Of a DNA stretch of 64,000 nucleotides, positions 37,960 to 46,949 are shown piece by piece (within the stretch, counting starts at the first letter, position 1; the number at the start of each line of letters is the position of its first letter). Position numbers and translations under genes: made by a program. The DNA comes from Petrotoga sp. 9PWA.NaAc.5.4 (GTDB lineage Bacteria; Thermotogota; Thermotogae; Petrotogales; Petrotogaceae), in assembly GCF_002895485.1 (NCBI RefSeq), contig NZ_AZRK01000015.1:41214-105213 (forward strand), in the 5' to 3' direction. The notes under the pieces were generated by a model that was not told the DNA's origin, searched no databases, and saw nothing but the letters and a program-made list of their open reading frames with translations.

Positions 37960-39774
37960 TTAGTTCTTGCTTGAAAAATTGCTTTTGAGAGATTGAATAA
38001 AACGTTGAATTTGTTCGATGTTGTCCAATACAACCCTTATATTATTTATGAATTCTTTTACAGAAGAAGAAATTTCTTGAGCTGTGGCGGATCCCTCTTC
38101 TGAAATAGCTAACAAACTTTGAGTATTTTTACTTATTTCTTCTAATTTTTTCCCTTCGGTTTGAAGTTCTACTAATATTTTAGAAATTTCAACTGAAATG
38201 TTTTCTATATTATCTGCAGAGATTTTATTTTCTTCCGAACTAATTTTAAGATTTTTTGCCCCTTCTTTCATAGATTGAAACTCTTTCGCTATACTTTCAG
38301 AAAGATTCTTGATTACACTCGAAATTTTATTAAGAATTTTATCAATTTGGGAAGCTGCGTCTTTACTTTCTTCGGCAAGAGATCTTATCTCATCTGCTAC
38401 AACCGCAAAACCTCTGCCGGCTTCTCCAGCTCGAGATGCCTCTATAGCCGCATTTAAAGCTAACAAATTTGTTTGATCAGCTATTCTTCTTACAGTATCA
38501 ACTACCTTTAGTATTTCCCGTGTATCGTTTTCTAAATTATTACTGTCTTGAACTAATATATCAAACCTCTTACTCATATTTTCAATTTCCAGAGAAGATT
38601 TTTCAACTCTTACTGAAGAATTTGTTATTTTTTTAACAGCATCCTGTAAAGATACAACCATATCATTTTCTCTTGAAATAATGTTTTGAATAGTATTAAC
38701 ATTCACTTCTACTACATTTGATATAGATTCGGCATCGTTTGCGGTCTGTTGAGAACTTATCGCTACTTGTTCTATCAATTCATTTATTGAATCACTTATG
38801 GACTTCATTTCTTGGGCATTTTCCGCAACTCTTCTCGTAAAAGTTTCTATTTCCTCTATATCTCCAGTAATATTTATCATTAATCCATTTAATTCACTTC
38901 TCAATTTATCTATCTCATATGAATGTCCTTCTAACATCTTTTCACCTTTTAAAAGCTCAGGTTCATCAAAATTCCTTTCAGAGAGTTTTTTAATTCCACT
39001 ATTAGAGGCACTAAATATATTTTTAAAGTATCTTCCCATAGAAAAAATAAATATCCCCGAAGAAATTGCTGTAATTGCTGAAACTAATAAATTGTTATTA
39101 AAAATACTTCCCAAAATCCACGACACAAAAAATACAATTAGAATCGTATAAAAGGTAAGTGAAGTAAAAAATGTTTTCATAAAAGAAAGACTAATTGCTA
39201 TAAAAAATCGGGCTTTATTTATTTTTGCATAGGGTTTTTCACTTTTCAATTTTATCTTCATGAAACTACCTGTTTTACTTTTTCCTTGATCTATTATTTC
39301 ATAATCAATCTTTTCCCCAAAAAGCTCTGACGATCCTTCTAAAAGACCTAAAAAATAATATCCCATGTCTCTAAAAGAACGATAAATGATATAAGCAGAA
39401 TTACTATCTATGATTTCAAACTCAATCGCAGGAGGTTTTGCACCGTTAATTCGTTTAGTTAAAGACTTATGAACATCGTTCATGGTTGATAGGAAAGCTA
39501 ACAATCCTTTTCTTTTAAAAAAATTAGGATAATATTTTTTAAAGGTATAAATATTATTTTTTCCAAGTTCTTTCATAAGTTCTTCTTTGCTTTTATTTGC
39601 CTTTTTTGAAGCCAAATCAAGCATCTGAAAAACCTTATCGTCTTCTAAGTCTTCAAAAGGCGAAAAATGTTTATTTTTAGAAATTCCAATCTGAGAAAGC
39701 ATATCATTCACAAAATCTTGTCCATAAGTATTTTTAAACGTTTCTAACCATGTTTCAACAATCATTCCTTTCAT
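37960..39774 (-). CDS. H-NOX-type chemoreceptor (heme-based gas sensor fused to MCP signalling domain)
   Basis: Residues 1-185 form a complete H-NOX heme domain. The proximal heme ligand His102 (DVH), Pro115 and the YxSxR heme-propionate motif (Tyr131, Ser133, Arg135) are present. The distal-pocket trio Trp9, Asn74 and Tyr140 known from the oxygen-binding H-NOX of Caldanaerobacter tengcongensis falls at the same residue numbers (comparison from memory). Two membrane spans follow (about 198-222 and 227-249). The coiled-coil methyl-accepting domain has the hairpin tip [34 protein letters not shown] (about 431-464). It should steer motility in response to oxygen, or possibly NO. It is followed by the rubrerythrin operon on the same strand. 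GGGGGAAAG precedes the ATG. Confidence 0.92.
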   Translation of the reverse strand: MKGMIVETWLETFKNTYGQDFVNDMLSQIGISKNKHFSPFEDLEDDKVFQMLDLASKKANKSKEELMKELGKNNIYTFKKYYPNFFKRKGLLAFLSTMNDVHKSLTKRINGAKPPAIEFEIIDSNSAYIIYRSFRDMGYYFLGLLEGSSELFGEKIDYEIIDQGKSKTGSFMKIKLKSEKPYAKINKARFFIAISLSFMKTFFTSLTFYTILIVFFVSWILGSIFNNNLLVSAITAISSGIFIFSMGRYFKNIFSASNSGIKKLSERNFDEPELLKGEKMLEGHSYEIDKLRSELNGLMINITGDIEEIETFTRRVAENAQEMKSISDSINELIEQVAISSQQTANDAESISNVVEVNVNTIQNIISRENDMVVSLQDAVKKITNSSVRVEKSSLEIENMSKRFDILVQDSNNLENDTREILKVVDTVRRIADQTNLLALNAAIEASRAGEAGRGFAVVADEIRSLAEESKDAASQIDKILNKISSVIKNLSESIAKEFQSMKEGAKNLKISSEENKISADNIENISVEISKILVELQTEGKKLEEISKNTQSLLAISEEGSATAQEISSSVKEFINNIRVVLDNIEQIQRFIQSLKSNFSSKN

Positions 39775-40030
39775 AAACTTTCCCCCTTATATATTATATA
39801 AAATTATATAAAAGTCATGCATTTTTACAGCTTCAAAATTTTGAAAACAAATATAATTTTATTTAAAAAATAAAAATAATCTAAACTTCTTGTTCTTAAA
39901 ATTATACCATAAAAACAAATAAGCTATTAAAAAAATTTTTTGAAATGGTATAATTAAATTGGTACAACGTACTAAACAGGTTAAAGGAATATAAAAACTA
40001 ATCATCAAAACATTTATAGAATCAGAGTTT
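39775..40030. other. gene-free start of a divergent intergenic region
   Basis: A very AT-rich stretch between the divergent H-NOX receptor and the 40713 gene. It contains a TATAAT-like string near 39950 on the plus strand but no convincing -35 box. No gene or RNA is seen. Confidence 0.4.
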
Positions 40031-40687
40031 CATAATTTCTAAAGCAAGTAAAAATTATATAGAGACTTTAGAAACGGAGAGTTTTCCTAAAATAAGGTTT
40101 TGAATTTAAATTGGGTCCAGGGCGGAGCCCCTCTCCCCTCTCGGTACAAGTGCCGAATAACTTAAGAAATAAACAATTTGCCAAAATAGATAAAGACTTT
40201 AAAATGGAGAACTTTTTAAAAATAATCTTTTGAATTTAAATTGGGTCCAGGGCGGAGCCCCTCTCCCCCTCTTTCGCTATACATAGCGAAAAACTAAAGA
40301 AATTAAGAATTATTGAGAATTAGAACTTAGAATGACTAAAAAAGAAGTAGAGACTTTAGAAATGAGAGTTTTCAAAAAATAAGCTTTTGAATTTAAAATG
40401 GGTCCAGGGCGGAGCCCCTCTCCTCTCTCGGTACAAGTGCCGAATAACTTAAGAAATAAACAATTTGCCAAAATAGATAAAGACTTTAAAATGGAGAACT
40501 TTTTAAAAATAATCTTTTGAATTTAAAATGGGTCCAGGGCGAAGCCCTCTCCCCCTCTTTGGCCACAAGTACCAAAAGAGTTAAAAAATTCATATCTTGT
40601 AAGGATTGAAGTTATGGAGGTATTTTTAAAAAACTTTAAAACTAAAATATTGGCAAAACTTAAGTTTTATAATTTTTAAAGTAAGTG
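40031..40687 (+). repeat. intergenic repeat array, four units, pointing to the 40713 gene
   Basis: Cores at 40113-40130, 40243-40260, 40400-40417 and 40530-40547 (spacings 130, 157, 130). The second hairpins differ but keep pairing: CGGTACAAGTGCCG (units 1 and 3), TTTCGCTATACATAGCGAAA at 40272-40291 (unit 2), and TTTGG...CCAAA at 40558-40576 (unit 4). The left end carries a leader-tail copy (about 40031-40057) facing a CTTTAGAAA motif. The full leader module lies at 40616-40687, just before the ribosome site of the next gene. Confidence 0.92.
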
Positions 40688-40712
40688 AAAAATTATATTT
40701 TAGGAGGATAAA

Positions 40713-41045
40713 ATGTCAGATTATTCAGATTATGACGATAAAAACCTTGAATTACATATGTTAAAAGAAAAAATCGAAGCTTTAGAAAAGAAAGAAATGA
40801 CAGTTAGACAAGAAATCGAAGATTTAAAATATCATCAAATGCAGGTAAACAATCAATTGAATCAAATTTTTCATTTACTTAAAATAATCTTTTGGTTAAG
40901 TATCGCTTTATCTGTATCTTTGTTGATCTTTTTGATTTTTATTCCACCTGTTATAATTGGCCTATGGATTATTTTTGGTATATTATTCTTAACTATAACT
41001 CTTTTATATTTTGGAATTAGATTTACTTCTAAAAAAATTGAATGA
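40713..41045 (+). CDS. small coiled-coil membrane protein, unknown function
   Basis: A 110-residue protein. The first half is a charged coiled coil (LHMLKEKIEALEKKEMTVRQEIEDLKYHQMQVNNQL). The second half has two hydrophobic spans (IFWLSIALSVSLLIFLIFIPPVIIGLWIIFGILFLTITLLYFGI). No family is recognised. AGGAGGATAA precedes the ATG. It is followed by the HD-domain gene after 9 bp, so the two form an operon behind a four-unit repeat array. Confidence 0.7.
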   Translation: MSDYSDYDDKNLELHMLKEKIEALEKKEMTVRQEIEDLKYHQMQVNNQLNQIFHLLKIIFWLSIALSVSLLIFLIFIPPVIIGLWIIFGILFLTITLLYFGIRFTSKKIE

Positions 41046-41054
41046 GAGGCGATT

Positions 41055-41609
41055 TTGTTGACAAAGCAAGAGGCTATTGACTTACTTCATGAAAATATTA
41101 AAACAGAAAGTCTTATAATACACTCATTATCTGTAAGCGCTATAATGAAAGAGCTTGCAAAAAGATTAGAAAAAGATGAAGAAAAATGGGAAATAACTGG
41201 GTTATTGCATGATCTTGATTATGAATTTACAAAAGAAAATCCCGAAATTCATGCAATAAAAACTGTAGAAATGCTTGATGATAAAGTAGAAGATGAAATT
41301 AAAGATGCAATCTTAGCTCACAATGAAAAAAAAGATATCGAAAAAGATATTGAAATTGCACTTTATGCTGCCGATCAACTTGCTGGGTTGATAACAGCCG
41401 CAATACTTGTTAGACCTAATAAAGACATAGAAGGTTTAACCGTTAAATCTTTAAAGAAAAAGTTCAAGGATAAAGCCTTTGCTAAAGGAGCAGACAGAGA
41501 AAAGATACAACAAATCCAAAGGCTAAATATAGAATTAGAAGAATTTTTTCAAATAGGAATAAACGGTATGATCAATATCAAGGATAAATTATCTTTTGAT
41601 AAAGCTTAG
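41055..41609 (+). CDS. HD-domain phosphohydrolase family protein
   Basis: A 184-residue protein with HD-superfamily metal ligands in order: IHSLSVSAIM (His), GLLHDLDYE (His-Asp) and AADQLAGL (Asp). The order and the LLHDLDYE form match small uncharacterised HDIG-type proteins rather than (p)ppGpp synthetases. The substrate, perhaps a nucleotide, is not known. The start is a TTG (41055 or the next codon). It converges with the gene at 41613 with only a few bases between. Confidence 0.75.
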   Translation: MLTKQEAIDLLHENIKTESLIIHSLSVSAIMKELAKRLEKDEEKWEITGLLHDLDYEFTKENPEIHAIKTVEMLDDKVEDEIKDAILAHNEKKDIEKDIEIALYAADQLAGLITAAILVRPNKDIEGLTVKSLKKKFKDKAFAKGADREKIQQIQRLNIELEEFFQIGINGMINIKDKLSFDKA

Positions 41610-41612
41610 AGA

Positions 41613-41849
41613 CTAATTTTTGTGTTCATCTTCATTGCTATCATCTTTATTATCTTCTAATTCTTTTATTCTTAAGTTTACAATAGTAAAAAAAGATATG
41701 GATATCACTCCGAAGGTTGAAAATATCCATATAATAAGCGAAAACCAAAAAATTTTTTTAAACAAAAAAAAGAAGACTAAAAGAAGAGCAATTGAAATAC
41801 TGAAATAAAATAAAAGAAATTTAAATATTCTTTTTTTGTTGTTATCCAA
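41613..41849 (-). CDS. small two-span membrane protein, unknown function
   Basis: 78 residues with two hydrophobic spans (FLLFYFSISIALLLVFFFLF and WFSLIIWIFSTFGVISISFF) and an acidic C-terminal tail (EDNKDDSNEDEH). The TTG start is supported by GGAGGC 9 nt upstream, which is why I accept it as a gene. No family is recognised. Confidence 0.55.
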   Translation of the reverse strand: MDNNKKRIFKFLLFYFSISIALLLVFFFLFKKIFWFSLIIWIFSTFGVISISFFTIVNLRIKELEDNKDDSNEDEHKN

Positions 41850-41986
41850 AACTATATTGCCTCCTTCTTTGAAGGTATGGAAAGTTCTACCTTAATCCCA
41901 CATAAGTTTAAAAGCTTATTTTTATAAAACTACGTTATTTTCTTATGAACTAATTACAATAAAATTATAAATAAAAGGTGATGTCC

Positions 41987-42550
41987 TTGCAAGCTTTATT
42001 GACAATATTACCGGATCCTTTTTATACCAGAATAACAAATATTTGGATAGACTTGGAAAAAAGGTTTGGAATAAAATGGATAAAAGAAAATGTTCCATTT
42101 CCACATATAACTTGGAATGTGGCAGAAAAATATAATACAGAAAATTTTGAGCAAACATTAAAAAACTCATTAAAAAATTTAGTTTCAATAAACATAAAAA
42201 CAGAAGGTTTAGGGATTTTTACTGGTGAAAAAATCGTACTGTATTTACCTATTAAACCATCAAAAGAAGTTTTAGAATTTCATGAATTTTTTTGGAATTT
42301 AGTTAACGTAAATCAAACAAAATTAAATAAATATTATGCACCTACTAACTGGTTTCCTCATATAACTTTAGCCGTAGAAGACATTAACAAAGAAAATATT
42401 GGACAAGTAGTTAGCTATTTATCTGATAAAAAATTTAAATATAACATAAAATTAGAGTCAGTTTCCATAGTTCAACGAGAATTAGGAAAAGAAGTAATTA
42501 TTAAAAACACCTTCGGCATACCAAAAAAACCAAAAATACGAAATAATTAA
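41987..42550 (+). CDS. 2H phosphoesterase-like protein (2'-5' RNA ligase superfamily)
   Basis: A protein of about 187 residues with the two HxT motifs that define the 2H superfamily: FPHITWNVAE and, about 90 residues later, FPHITLAVED. Members cleave or form 2'-5' RNA or cyclic phosphodiester bonds, but the two halves here are otherwise diverged and the substrate is open. The TTG at 41987 has AAAGGTG 6 nt upstream. Its stop overlaps that of the convergent DUF368 gene by 4 nt. Confidence 0.78.
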   Translation: MQALLTILPDPFYTRITNIWIDLEKRFGIKWIKENVPFPHITWNVAEKYNTENFEQTLKNSLKNLVSINIKTEGLGIFTGEKIVLYLPIKPSKEVLEFHEFFWNLVNVNQTKLNKYYAPTNWFPHITLAVEDINKENIGQVVSYLSDKKFKYNIKLESVSIVQRELGKEVIIKNTFGIPKKPKIRNN

Positions 42551-43386
42551 GTGTTCCTTGATTTTCTTCCCAATCTTTCTAATAAAACAACAAATAATAC
42601 GCCTATTAAACCAAATATTATAAGGACCGTTAAATTATCTATTCGAGACAAAGGGGCTCTCAAACCTCCTACCATTAATCCTATTAAGAAATACATTGTA
42701 AAAGCATAGAATTTTTTCAACAACCATTGTAAAAATTTGCTCATAACGGCTATACCTAATATGGCACCTAACACAAAAACCATTAAAACTATAAAATTCA
42801 ATTCATTTACAGCCTTAACTATATAATCATATTGGTTCATCATTAACAGTACAAAAGATCCAGATATTCCTGGAAGAACCATCGCACAAATTGCAAAAAA
42901 ACCAGATAATAAAATTACTGGTAAAGAATGATCAACTGTTAGGGTTTTCAAACCCGAGATGTAAAAAGCCAATAAAAATCCTAATACAGAAGAAAAAATA
43001 AACAAGATAGTTTTATTCTGAGAAACTTCATGCTTCTCTTTTTTAGATATTTCACCAAACAAAAAGAAAATACTGGCAATGATTAAACCTGTAAAAAAAG
43101 AAAATACACCATTTTCATAATTGGTCATTAAAAAACCTATAACGTTTAAAGATGCAAATAAACCAACAAAAACTCCTATATAAAGTATTAATAGAAATCT
43201 AAATTCCTTACTTTTTATTAACTTTTTCAAATGCGAAATATTACTAAAAAAGTAAGACCATGAAGAAATAAACTTTTCATAAATACCAACTATTAATGCA
43301 ATAGTAGCTCCTGAAATTCCAGGAATTGAATCAGCTATGCCCATGAGTATTCCGTCTATAAATACAATGAATTTTTGTAAATTCAT
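42547..43386 (-). CDS. DUF368 family membrane protein
   Basis: A 279-residue integral membrane protein with about eight spans. The family signature GIADSIPGISGATIALIVGIYEKF appears at the N-terminus and a related motif, AMVLPGISGSFVLLMMNQYD, in the middle. This internal duplication is typical of DUF368; members of this family have been linked to undecaprenyl-phosphate or phospholipid transport, but I cannot assign the substrate from the sequence. It lies behind the six-unit repeat array. A TTG/ATG pair at the start has a weak ribosome site. Confidence 0.85.
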   Translation of the reverse strand: MNLQKFIVFIDGILMGIADSIPGISGATIALIVGIYEKFISSWSYFFSNISHLKKLIKSKEFRFLLILYIGVFVGLFASLNVIGFLMTNYENGVFSFFTGLIIASIFFLFGEISKKEKHEVSQNKTILFIFSSVLGFLLAFYISGLKTLTVDHSLPVILLSGFFAICAMVLPGISGSFVLLMMNQYDYIVKAVNELNFIVLMVFVLGAILGIAVMSKFLQWLLKKFYAFTMYFLIGLMVGGLRAPLSRIDNLTVLIIFGLIGVLFVVLLERLGRKSRNT

Positions 43387-43394
43387 ATTGCCTC

Positions 43395-44180
43395 CTTAAA
43401 CTTCTTTTCTTTAACTTCTTCGCTGCGTGTAGCGAAAGAGGAATGAGGGCTCCGCCCTGGACCCGCTATAAATTCAAAAGCTCATTTTCTGAAAACCTTC
43501 ATTTCTAAAGTTCTTATCTAATTCTCACTAATTCTTAATTTTTTTGACTTTTTCGGTACTTGTACCGAAGAAAGGAGAGAGGGCTCCGCCCTGGACCCGC
43601 TATAAATTCAAATGCTTATTTTCTGAAAATCTTCATTTCTAAAGTTCTTATCTAATTCTCACTAATTCTTAATTTTTTTGACTTTTTCGGTACTTGTACC
43701 GAAGAAAGGAGAGAGGGCTCTGCCCTGGACCCGTTTTAAATTCAACCGCTTGTTTTTATAAAATTCTCGTTTTCAAGGTTCCTGTCTAACTACGATTTTT
43801 TTACTTCTTCGCTGCGTGTAACGAAAGAGGAATGAGGGCTCTGCCCTGGACCCTTTTTAAATTCAAAAGCTCATTTTCTGAAAATCTTCATTTCTAAAGT
43901 TCTTATCTAATTCTCACTAATTCTTAATTTCTTTAACTTTTTCAGTACTTGTACCGAAGAAAGGAGAGAGGGCTCCGCCCTGGACCCGCTATAAATTCAA
44001 AAGCTCATTTTCTGAAAATCTTCATTTCTAAAGTTCTTATCTAATTCTCACTAATTCTTAATTTCTTTAACTTTTTCAGTACTTGTACCGAAGAAAGGAG
44101 AGAGGGCTCTGCCCTGGACCCGTTTTAAATTCAAACGCTTGTTTTTATAAAATTCTCGTTTCCAAAGTTCCTACTTCTTT
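43395..44180 (-). repeat. intergenic repeat array G, six units, pointing to the DUF368 gene
   Basis: The largest array. Cores (plus reading) lie at 43447-43464, 43581-43598, 43715-43732, 43836-43853, 43970-43987 and 44104-44121, with spacings 134, 134, 121, 134 and 134 bp. Units alternate between two hairpin types, CGCTGCGTGTAGCG and TTCGGTACTTGTACCGAA (perfect at 43552-43569). Cores alternate between GGA and AGA loops. Neighbouring units are almost identical, so the array has grown by tandem duplication of one- and two-unit blocks. It has no complete leader module at the gene-proximal end. Confidence 0.93.
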
Positions 44181-44193
44181 CCTAAAAAATACC

Positions 44194-44218
44194 TAAAAAA
44201 AACCCCGCATAATGCGGG
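44194..44218 (-). terminator. terminator after the PHP gene
   Basis: On the minus strand CCCGC, a 5-nt ATTAT loop and GCGGG are followed by GTTTTTTTT. It separates the PHP gene from the six-unit repeat array, so the array belongs to a new transcript or to read-through. Confidence 0.8.
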
Positions 44219-44279
44219 ATAAGTTGGGGATTTTATTGGGGGTTATTATTTTTCTATTAGAAATTTTATATTCAAAAAC

Positions 44280-45125
44280 TTAATGTTTCCTTAAAATTTT
44301 AAGAAAAGGTTCTATGTCCATTATATCGACGTTCAACCCCAATTCAATGCCAACTTTATTTTCCCCATGATAGTCGGAACCCGCTGTCATAATTAATTCA
44401 TATTTTTTTGCCAATTGCTTATATTCTTGGACCATGGTTTTTGTATGAGATGAGTAATACACTTCTATGCCATCTAATCCCATAGCCTTTAAGTCAGAAA
44501 TGAGTTTTTCTAAATCTTTACCATATACCTTTGTTTGATACGGATGGGCTAAAACAACAATTCCACCTGCTTCTTTTATAAGTTTTATTGCTTGTTCTGG
44601 CTCTAATCTTTTTTTGTCTAAATAGAGCGGTGCTCCTTTTTTTAAGTATTTATCAAAAGCTTCTTGTTTATCTTTAACATATTTCTTTTGGACCATCAAG
44701 TTAGCGAAATGCGGTCTGCCTATTAATTCTTTCCCGGCTTCTTGCTGTAATTCTTCCAAAGTTATATCAAACCCATAATTTTTCATATTTTGTATCATTT
44801 GATCATTTCTTTGTTGCCTATATTCCTGAAGATTTTTTAATATATCATTCAAATTTTTATCTCTTATATCAAAATTATATCCGAGTAAATGCAGTGTTGT
44901 TGGAAATTCAGCACTTATCTCTACTCCTGTAACAAAAAACAATTCGTTCGGGAATATCTCTTGTGAATCTAAAATGGACTTTACTCCATCAACGGTATCG
45001 TGATCAGTTATTGAAAAATATTCTATGCCTTTATTTAAGCCGATTCTTATCAATTCTTGAGGGCTATCCGTCCCATCAGAAGCGGTTGAATGAACATGCA
45101 AATCTATTCTCAGTTCTTTCCTCAT
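44280..45125 (-). CDS. PHP-domain phosphoesterase (YciV/RNase AM-like)
   Basis: A 281-residue PHP metallo-hydrolase. The metal ligands are in RIDLHVHSTASDGTDSP, YFSITDHDTVDG, an ELIGRPHFA segment, GGIVVLAHPYQTK and TAGSDYHGEN. This is the layout of the stand-alone family that includes the 3',5'-nucleoside bisphosphate phosphatase / 5'-3' exonuclease YciV. The substrate is inferred from the family. The start overlaps the stop of the upstream gene by 4 nt. Confidence 0.85.
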   Translation of the reverse strand: MRKELRIDLHVHSTASDGTDSPQELIRIGLNKGIEYFSITDHDTVDGVKSILDSQEIFPNELFFVTGVEISAEFPTTLHLLGYNFDIRDKNLNDILKNLQEYRQQRNDQMIQNMKNYGFDITLEELQQEAGKELIGRPHFANLMVQKKYVKDKQEAFDKYLKKGAPLYLDKKRLEPEQAIKLIKEAGGIVVLAHPYQTKVYGKDLEKLISDLKAMGLDGIEVYYSSHTKTMVQEYKQLAKKYELIMTAGSDYHGENKVGIELGLNVDIMDIEPFLKILRKH

Positions 45126-45397
45126 TTATGTTTTCTCCATAACACTTTATTTCTTTTATCGTCATAGATTTCCATAACATCTTCTGGCAAGTCTAAATCA
45201 TCAATATGTTTTGTAATAACCTCAATTATTAAATCTTCTGGAAGTGATGTAACAAACCACAAATCGCTTAAATATACTTGATTCTCTCCTCTAATAGGAG
45301 ATTTATATATTGCACTTTCTATTGCTTTAGCAAAAGTCATTAGAGGAACTTCTTTTACAAAACCTTTTCCTGAATCTTCACCATAAAAATTACTCAT
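45122..45397 (-). CDS. conserved-looking small protein, unknown function
   Basis: 91 residues, soluble and acidic. No domain is recognised; the sequence begins MSNFYGEDSGKGFVKEVPLM and ends in RRNKVLWR-like basic residues (DDKRNKVLWRKHK). It lies between the ROK kinase gene (21 bp) and the PHP gene (4-nt overlap), so it is certainly translated as part of that operon, but its role is open. Confidence 0.65.
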   Translation of the reverse strand: MSNFYGEDSGKGFVKEVPLMTFAKAIESAIYKSPIRGENQVYLSDLWFVTSLPEDLIIEVITKHIDDLDLPEDVMEIYDDKRNKVLWRKHK

Positions 45398-45418
45398 TTG
45401 ATATAATTGTACTCCTTT

Positions 45419-46375
45419 CTAAGATTTTGGCCTGCCCTCTTTCCCATACAAAGCAGCCGATGCAGCGCCAAGAATACCAGCATCTTCCACTAAAGAAGAT
45501 TGTTCAATAATATAAGTATCGGCAAAACTGCTCATTACATATCTTTTTGTCATTTCACGCAGTGGCACAAATAGAGCATCACCTGCTTTACTCAGTCCCC
45601 CACCAATTATGATTTTTTCCGGATTAAAAGCGTGTATATACCCTCCTATTGCACGAGCCAAAGAATCAATAGCAAAATTAACTACAATCGTTGCTAAGGG
45701 ATCCATTTTCTTATAAGCTTCAAAAACATGTTTAGATTCTATCTTTTCTTTAGAACCTGCAAGTTTTAGAACTAAACTATCAGGAAATCTGTCGATTAAA
45801 TTCTTTGCTTCTCTTGCAATGGATTTTGCGGAAGAAGTTGCTTCTACACATCCCCTATTTCCACATCCACATTCCGGACCATTTGGTACTACAACAATAT
45901 GCCCTAACTCAGGTGCTAACCCGTCTTTTCCAGTAAGAAAAATATTATTACAAACTACCCCCGAACCAATCCCTGTACCTAAAGTTAAAGCAATAAAATC
46001 TTTAAGACCTTTGGCTTTACCAAAATACCATTCACCAAGTGCAAACGCATTAGCATCGTTTTCAACAAACACCTCTTTTTGAACATTTTTCTTTATTTCT
46101 TTCGCCAATTCAAAATTGCGCCAATTAGGGAAGTTAGGAGAAAATTTAACAATTCCATTATCTCGATCAATTGATCCAGGAGACCCTATTCCTACTGATG
46201 AAACGTTTGTATCTTTAGCTAATTCCCGGATTACATTGGAAATATTTTCAATAACCTTATAATTACCCAGTTCTACTTGTGTTGGATAAGAAACTTTATT
46301 AATAATACCCTTTTCCTCATCGACTAATCCACCTTTAATCTCAGTACCTCCTAAATCTATTCCTACAACGACCAC
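45419..46375 (-). CDS. ROK-family sugar kinase, probably glucokinase
   Basis: About 318 residues with the ROK layout: the phosphate-binding GIDLGGTEIKGGLVDEE, the catalytic NDANAFALGEWYFG, LGTGIGSGVV, the glucose-contact ELGHIVVVPNGPECGCGNRGCVEATSS with a CxCGxxGCxE zinc motif, and FNPEKIIIGGGLS. The zinc motif and ELGH place it among ROK kinases, with glucose the most common substrate; other hexoses or N-acetylmannosamine cannot be excluded. It lacks a helix-turn-helix, so it is a kinase and not a ROK repressor. The GTG at 46375 is favoured by GAGGAG 8 nt upstream. Confidence 0.88.
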   Translation of the reverse strand: MVVVGIDLGGTEIKGGLVDEEKGIINKVSYPTQVELGNYKVIENISNVIRELAKDTNVSSVGIGSPGSIDRDNGIVKFSPNFPNWRNFELAKEIKKNVQKEVFVENDANAFALGEWYFGKAKGLKDFIALTLGTGIGSGVVCNNIFLTGKDGLAPELGHIVVVPNGPECGCGNRGCVEATSSAKSIAREAKNLIDRFPDSLVLKLAGSKEKIESKHVFEAYKKMDPLATIVVNFAIDSLARAIGGYIHAFNPEKIIIGGGLSKAGDALFVPLREMTKRYVMSSFADTYIIEQSSLVEDAGILGAASAALYGKEGRPKS

Positions 46376-46384
46376 TTTTATCAC

Positions 46385-46685
46385 TCCTCAAAATCATTCT
46401 CTCCTATAACCACTGTTTTGTTCTTAATTATTATACCAGATGGTACAATTAATAATACGAAATAAACATTTTTTTGTCAAAAATTAACAATTTCTTTAAC
46501 ATTTATACGCACAATTGGTTCCTATGAAACTTCATTTTTTTAAAAAATTGTTTTTGAATTAAAATAAGCATCTGAATTGTTCTCATAAAATATCTTATTA
46601 TATTATCGTAAAAAACAATTACACAGTTCTTAAAATAAATGTTTGATGATTTGTAAAAAGTAAAAAGAAAAGAATTTACTATTAA
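46385..46685. other. gene-free AT-rich stretch upstream of the ROK gene
   Basis: About 300 bp with no credible frame. A TATAAT-like string (plus ATTATA) near 46430 could belong to a promoter for the ROK operon, but there is no clear -35 box. Confidence 0.35.
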
Positions 46686-46796
46686 GAATTATTATCAAAA
46701 AAATTTGATGGAAAATTATCAGAAGAATTGAAAGAGAAAATTCAAAACGCGGAAGATGAAACAATAAATTACATAGCTGTCAATTACGCATCTTAA
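46686..46796 (+). pseudogene. C-terminal remnant of a Rpn/DUF4351-like nuclease gene, copy 1
   Basis: An open frame of 36 codons follows an in-frame stop and lacks a start. It reads LLSKKFDGKLSEELKEKIQ...AEDETINYIAVNYAS and stop. The pattern (LL.KKF..LSEELKEKI..A.EETI) resembles the C-terminal tail of DUF4351 found in Rpn/YhgA-type putative transposase nucleases; this is recognition by eye. Its last 25 bp (46752-46776) recur exactly at 47886-47910 on the far side of the toxin-antitoxin pair. Confidence 0.5.
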
Positions 46797-46949
46797 AATC
46801 AATGTTTTAAGGGTTGTTAAAAATATTAATCGTTTGAACGTTTTCAAAACCACGAGATACACAGGCTGCATATGAAACTAATTACCTTTCAATTTAAATC
46901 AGTGTTTAAAACTATTTACTGTATTATATTGCATTTGATTTTTTACTCT

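Noticed and set aside
41943-42188. Minus-strand 81-codon frame opposite the 2H gene
   Set aside because: It is a shadow of the 2H protein gene, which has both HxT motifs and a ribosome site.
43395-44180. Tandem repeats as a CRISPR array
   Set aside because: The repeating unit is about 130 bp and nearly the whole unit is conserved; there are no short repeats with unique spacers and no cas genes.
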